64,000 nucleotides of DNA from Erythroxylum novogranatense (taxonomy: Eukaryota > Streptophyta > Magnoliopsida > Malpighiales > Erythroxylaceae). The position numbers and the translations under genes were made by a program. The notes under the pieces are model-generated. The model did no database searches. It was not told the DNA's origin and worked only from the letters and a program-made list of their open reading frames with translations. This document shows, one piece after another, positions 59,829-64,000 of the stretch. The stretch is taken from the NCBI GenBank assembly GCA_029891385.1, contig CM057233.1:11163460-11227459 (forward strand). Reading direction: 5' to 3'. The first letter of the stretch is position 1, and each line of letters begins with the position of its first letter.

Positions 59829-60100
59829 AGATTGATCGAGCAGTTTTGAGTGCCGACTTGATTGTACTGCCTCTGAGAGAGATAGACGTAATTTTGGGGA
59901 TGGACTGGTTGACTGCACATAGGGCCGTCATGGACTGCTATACTAAGGAGGTCATTTTGGAGTCTCCTGGTCAGCCTAGAGCAGTGTTTCGAGGTGTTAG
60001 TCAGGCAGTGTCAGCCAGGATGATCTATTTTCTGAGTGCCTTGAGGTTGTTGCAGGGAGGATGTGAGGCCTATCTAGCCCACGTCATTGATTCTAGAGTT
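59829..60100 (+). pseudogene. Element E protease, 3' part, and linker
   Basis: This resumes after H with SADLIVLPLREIDVILGMDW, the conserved end of the protease, then a linker (AVFRGVSQAVSARMIYFLSA) to the reverse transcriptase. The reading frame is open here. A longer frame beginning at 59792 inside LTR H2 runs into it by chance. Confidence 0.85.
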
Positions 60101-61110
60101 GAGCAGAAGTTGCAGGATATTCTCGTGATCAGGGAATTTCCAGATGTGTTTCTCGAGAAGTTACCGGGTTTACCGCCGAATCGAGAGACGGAGTTTTCGA
60201 TTGACCTCGTTCCAGGTACCGCTCCTATATCTATACCTCTATGTAGGATGGCACCAGTGGAACTGAGGGAGTTTAAGGCTCAGCTGTAGGAGCTTCTGGA
60301 TAAGGGATTTATCAGACCTAGTGTTTCGCCGTGGGGAGCTCCAGTGCTGTTTGTAAAGAAGAAGGACGGAACTTTGAGGCTGTGCATCGACTATAGGCAA
60401 TTGAATCAGGTGACAGTGAAGAACAAGTATCCGTTGCCTAGGATCGATGATCTGTTTGATTAGTTGCATGGGGCTCAGGTGTTCACCAAGTTAGATCTAA
60501 GATCGGGATATTATCAGTTGAGGATAGCAGAGGCCGATGTACCTAAAAGCACTTTTAGAAGCAAGTATGGGCATTTCGAGTTCTTAGTGATGCCGTTTGG
60601 GTTGACAAATGGCCCGGCAGCTTTCATGGCCTTGATGAATAAGGTTTTTTAGCCCTACCTAGATCAGTTTGTGATAGTATTTATTGATGACATTTTGGTG
60701 TACTCGAGGAGTAGACAGGAGCACGCTAAGCATCTGAGGATTGTTTTGCAGCTTATGAGAGATAAACAGTTATATGCTAAATTTAGTAAATGTGAATTTT
60801 GGTTGGATGAGATTGTATTTCTGGGGCACATTGTGACTGGTGAGGGTATTCAGGTAGATCCTCATAAGATTGAGGCAGTGATGAATTGGGAAGTTCCTAG
60901 GAATGTGTCTGAGGTTTGAAGTTTCCTAGGATTGATCGGATATTACCGGAGGTTTGTCGAGGGATTCTCGCTGATCTCAGCCCCTCTAACAAAACTTCTG
61001 AGGAAGAATATACCGTTCAGATGGACTGAGGAGTGCCAGGATAGCTTTGAGGAGCTGAAACATCAGTTGACTTCTGCACCGGTGTTGAGTATTCCATCTG
61101 GGACTGGAGG
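60101..61110 (+). pseudogene. Element E reverse transcriptase
   Basis: Full set of Ty3/gypsy RT blocks: [65 protein letters not shown], the catalytic [10 protein letters not shown] and [14 protein letters not shown]. The frame is continuous but has four nonsense codons, at 60287-60289, 60461-60463, 60650-60652 and 60917-60919. Comparison with B suggests three of these are single C-to-T changes (CAG to TAG twice, CGA to TGA once). There is no frameshift in this domain. Confidence 0.92.
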
Positions 61111-61396
61111 TTATATGGTAGCTGATGCTTTGAGCAGGAGATCTCATATCAGCGCAGCTCAGATTCAGATTGAGAGTTTGCCTAGCTTGATTCAGTTGAG
61201 AGCTCTGAATGTGCAGATGGATTTAGGTCAGGATGGAGCTCTGATAGCTACTCTAAGGCTTAGGCCGATGTTGCATGACAGGATTAGGAGAGCTCAGGAC
61301 CAGGATCTTGTGTTCGTGAGACTGATTGACAGAGCGAGATTTGATCAGGTTTCTGATTTTGAGTTGAGAGATGGGACTTTATGGATGGGTTAGAGA
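61111..61396 (+). pseudogene. Element E RNase H remnant and linker to integrase
   Basis: Right after PSGTGG the frame jumps to YMVADALSRRSH. About 106 codons present in element B, with the first three RNase H catalytic acids, are missing. Only the last one (VADALSR) remains. The reading frame is kept. The linker (LIQLRALNVQMDLGQDGAL) continues to a TAG at 61391-61393, where B has Gln. Confidence 0.9.
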
Positions 61397-62736
61397 TTGT
61401 GTGTGCCCGATGTGGATGATTTGAGGCGTGAGATTCTGAAGGAGGCACATGTGGCCGCCTATGCTATGCATCCTGGTACTACCAAGATGTATAATACTCT
61501 TAAGTTGCATTTCTGGTGGCCTGGCATGAAGAGGCAGGTGGCAGAGTTTGTTTCTAGATGTTTGACGTGCCAGCAGTTTAAGGCTAAACATCAGGCTCCA
61601 GTGGGGAAATTGCATTCGTTGCCCATTCTGGAGTGGAAATGGGAACGAATTACGATGGATTTTATCATGGGGTTGCCTAGGACGCCGAGGCAGCATGATG
61701 CGATCTGGGTCATAGTGGACCGGTTGACTAAATCGGCTCACTTCTTGCCAGTGAGAGAGAACAATACTCTCGATCAGTTGGCCCGAAGTACGTGGCGAGA
61801 TTGTGAGACCGCATGGGGTCCCAAAGGTTCATAGTCTCGCATGAGATCCCAAATTTACTTGAGGTTCGGAAGGGCTGCAGATCGCTATGGGTACCAGATC
61901 GAACTTCAAGATGCTTTTTCATCCTCGCATGATAAGCGAGTGAGAGGACGATTAAGACTGTTGAGGATATGTTACGAGCTTGTGTATTAGAGTTTAGAGG
62001 AGCATGGGATCAGTATTTGGCTCTAATTGAGTTCGCGTATAATAATCAGTACCAGAGCAGTATTGGGATGGCACCGTATGAGGCTTTGTATGGGCGACAG
62101 TGTAGATCACCTCTTTATTGGGATGAAGAGGGTATAAGGATGCTAGAGGGTCCCGAGCTGATTCAGGATACTGTTGATAAGGTGAAATTGATTCGGAGTC
62201 GCATTAAGGCGGCTCAAGATAGACAGAAGAGTTATGTGGATCAGTATCGGAGAGAGATGGAGTACAGTGTAGGAGATAGAGTGTGCCTCCGAGTGTCTCC
62301 TTGGAGAGGAGTTCTGAGATTTGGCCGGAAGGGCAAGTTGAGCCCTCGGTATATTGGTCCTTATGAGATCCTAGAGAGGATTGGACCGTTGGCTTACCGA
62401 TTAGCATTGTCGAGTGAGATGTCTCAGTTGCACGATGTCTTTCATGTGAGTATGCTCCGACGGTATCGTTCAGACCTGACTCATGTGATTCTAGCTCAGG
62501 AGATTGAGGTGGCTAGTGATATGAGTTATGTTGAGGAGCCAGTGCAGATTGTAAGCTCACGGGTCAAGCAGTTGAGGAGCAGGGTGATTCCACTGGTAAA
62601 AGTCCTTTGGAAGAATCACTCATCTGAGGAAGCAACTTGGGAGACTGAGGAGCATATGAGGAGTCAGTACCCTCATTTATTTGATCTAACAGGTATGAAA
62701 TTTCAAGACAAAATTTTTTTATTTGGAGGGGAGAAT
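61397..62736 (+). pseudogene. Element E integrase with chromodomain-type tail
   Basis: Zinc finger: EAHVAAYAMHPG, then CLTC. Core: [12 protein letters not shown] (first Asp) is present. Over 61790-61960 the second Asp region is scrambled and frameshifted, and [10 protein letters not shown] (third catalytic residue) follows in another frame near 61940. From 61969 a long open frame holds the C-terminal part: [44 protein letters not shown] and the chromodomain-type tail VKQLRSRVIPLVKVLWKNHS, then ATWETEEHMRSQYPHLF. The tail is intact here, unlike in B. Confidence 0.92.
62725..62736 (+). other. Polypurine tract of element E
   Basis: GGAGGGGAGAAT directly adjoins the 3' LTR start TGTAACATCCC. Confidence 0.87.
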
Positions 62737-64000
62737 TGTAACATCCCGTTACCGATGTGATGGGCATATTGGTTTATTGGGACGGGTTAGGATTTTTGTT
62801 GCATATCACTGATTGAGCATTTTTCTGGCCTCTAATTTTAGAGGAATAAAATCATTTTGCACATGCATATTTAGGTACATACATTCATGGCATTTTTCGG
62901 CATTTAATTGTGAACCTGATTTGGTTTGTGAACTTTCGAGATAATTATGTTAGATTGTGATTTATTGGAAATCTGAGAATAATTGGGTCTGATTAGTTGA
63001 GTTAGAATGTTTTAAGAGTAATTGGCAGTTAAGAGTGACCCATAGGAAATTTTCTGAAAAATTCGGGAGAAAGTGTTCGGACCGAGATTTTTCGAGTGAC
63101 TGATTGGTTGATTGGATGGTACTGAAATAACTGTCCAATGGCGATGGAAAATTAGATTTATGATTTTAGGAATGAAAATAGTGAGCCATTGAAATCTAGA
63201 GACTGAAAGTAAAAGAATTTGGGGACTATGAGCTATAGTTTAAAATCAACCATTTATAATGCCCTAAGTTTAAATTTCCCATTGACAAACCGTGAAAACC
63301 TAGGGCTTCTTCTTTCTCCTCTTCCTTCGACGTTTTCGACCCCCACCTCTGAGATTCTTGCTTGCTCCCTTCTCCTTGTGCAAATCCTAGTTTAATCCTT
63401 GAGGAAGATGATATTTTATTTGGCTTTGGGTGATAACTGTGAGTGTTAATTCAAGGAAGGGATTTTCAAAGTTTTGAAGATTCGAGGTTCGATTGGTAAG
63501 TTTAATGGTTTTAATGTTGTTATTTATTGTTGTTTGATGCATTTAGGGTAATTATTATGTAAGAGTGGGTAGTTGAGAGTGAGTTAATACTGGCTTTGGT
63601 GAGAGAAATGGGAAAAATGCGTCGGAGAAGACGATCAGAGCTTTGCACGTCGCGACGTGCGCTGAGGGCCTCGTCCCGACGAGCAAATAGTTACTCGCCG
63701 CAGCGAGCTCGGTTGGACGTCGCGACGAGCGTGTTGTTATGCGTCGCGGCGAACCTTTGTCCTTCCGTCGCGACGAGCGACCCTTTGTACGCCGCGGCGA
63801 GGGTTTTGAGGCCGCGACGAGGACCAAATTTATGAATGGATGTGTTTTAGTTTTTGGGGTATAACTTATGGTGTAGACCTTCAATTGAAGTGATTCTTGA
63901 TTCGTTATGAGCTGGAGAAAGAGGTCTACAAATTGAGGTAAAGAATGAAGGTTCGAATTGAAACTTGTAGGATTCCAATCATGGAAATAGCGTGGAGGAT
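62737..64000 (+). repeat. Element E 3' LTR, 5' part
   Basis: It starts TGTAACATCCCGTTACC and continues beyond the window. Its start resembles the LTR of C and D read on their own strand. It contains a GGTAAGT donor-like site near 63496 and the palindrome array at 63646-63815, followed by a TATAACTT block near 63862. Confidence 0.88.
63646..63815. repeat. Palindrome array, core GTCGCGAC (E)
   Basis: About eight copies of CGTCGCGACG or CGCCGCGGCG-type palindromes in 170 bp, in the equivalent LTR position to C1 and D. Confidence 0.88.

Larger units (their letters stand above)
46305..64000 (+). mobile_element. Element E: Tekay/Del-type chromovirus, host of D and H
   Basis: A plus-strand element with the end of its 5' LTR (46305-47168), primer site, gag, pol interrupted by H, polypurine tract (62725-62736) and the start of its 3' LTR (62737 onward). 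The proteins closely resemble element B. Without H the internal region is about 4.35 kb, about 0.3 kb shorter than in B, which matches its RNase H deletion. The 5' LTR start lies beyond element D and the 3' LTR end beyond the window. Confidence 0.92.

Noticed and set aside
59792..60289. Apparent ORF starting in LTR H2 and running into the protease of E
   Set aside because: The first 12 or so codons come from the LTR end by chance. The real protease was split by the insertion.

Overview
The window is plant nuclear DNA made almost entirely of nested LTR retrotransposons. No host gene, tRNA, rRNA or CRISPR array was recognised. The elements are Ty3/gypsy: a decayed Athila-lineage copy at the left edge, two Tekay/Del-type chromoviruses (B and E), and non-autonomous relatives (C, D, H). 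Several-kilobase LTRs, initiator-Met tRNA primer sites, deep nesting and C-to-T decay suggest heterochromatin of a seed plant, probably a eudicot. The species cannot be named from the sequence.

Layout. 1-8292: end of an Athila-like pol, its 3' region and 3' LTR, split by solo LTR A1 (3663-7694, target duplication TTAAG). 8293-10411 and 31742-33958: old AT-rich flank and an Athila/Tat-like LTR fragment (F). Between them lies complete element B on the minus strand (10412-31741, duplication TATAT). B's integrase is split by non-autonomous element C (14603-23900, duplication CCAAA). 33959-46304: element D, a truncated relative of C, carrying solo LTRs B3 (34952-38532, duplication AACAT) and A2 (39930-44337, duplication TTCAC). 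46305-64000: element E on the plus strand, with D in its 5' LTR and non-autonomous element H (48620-59828, duplication AGATT) in its protease. E's 3' LTR runs off the right edge.

How the parts relate. B and E encode gag, protease, reverse transcriptase, RNase H, integrase and a chromodomain-type tail, all now broken by stops, frameshifts and (in E) an in-frame RNase H deletion. C, D and H keep the primer site, polypurine tract and LTRs related to B/E but have no protein-coding capacity. They resemble LARD elements and presumably moved using enzymes of Tekay-type elements. The insertion order is partly readable: D and H are younger than E, A2 and B3 younger than D, C younger than B, and A1 younger than the Athila LTR.

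The most unusual signal is in the LTRs. They carry arrays of tiny hairpins whose stems differ in sequence but keep pairing. They also carry arrays of short palindromes whose core differs by family (GTCGCGAC, TGACGTCA, TCCGTTTAACGGA), a reiterated CATGAAAGTTGTAG / TTTCCAAC module, a conserved double palindrome, and a candidate 66-nt mini-exon with splice-like borders.
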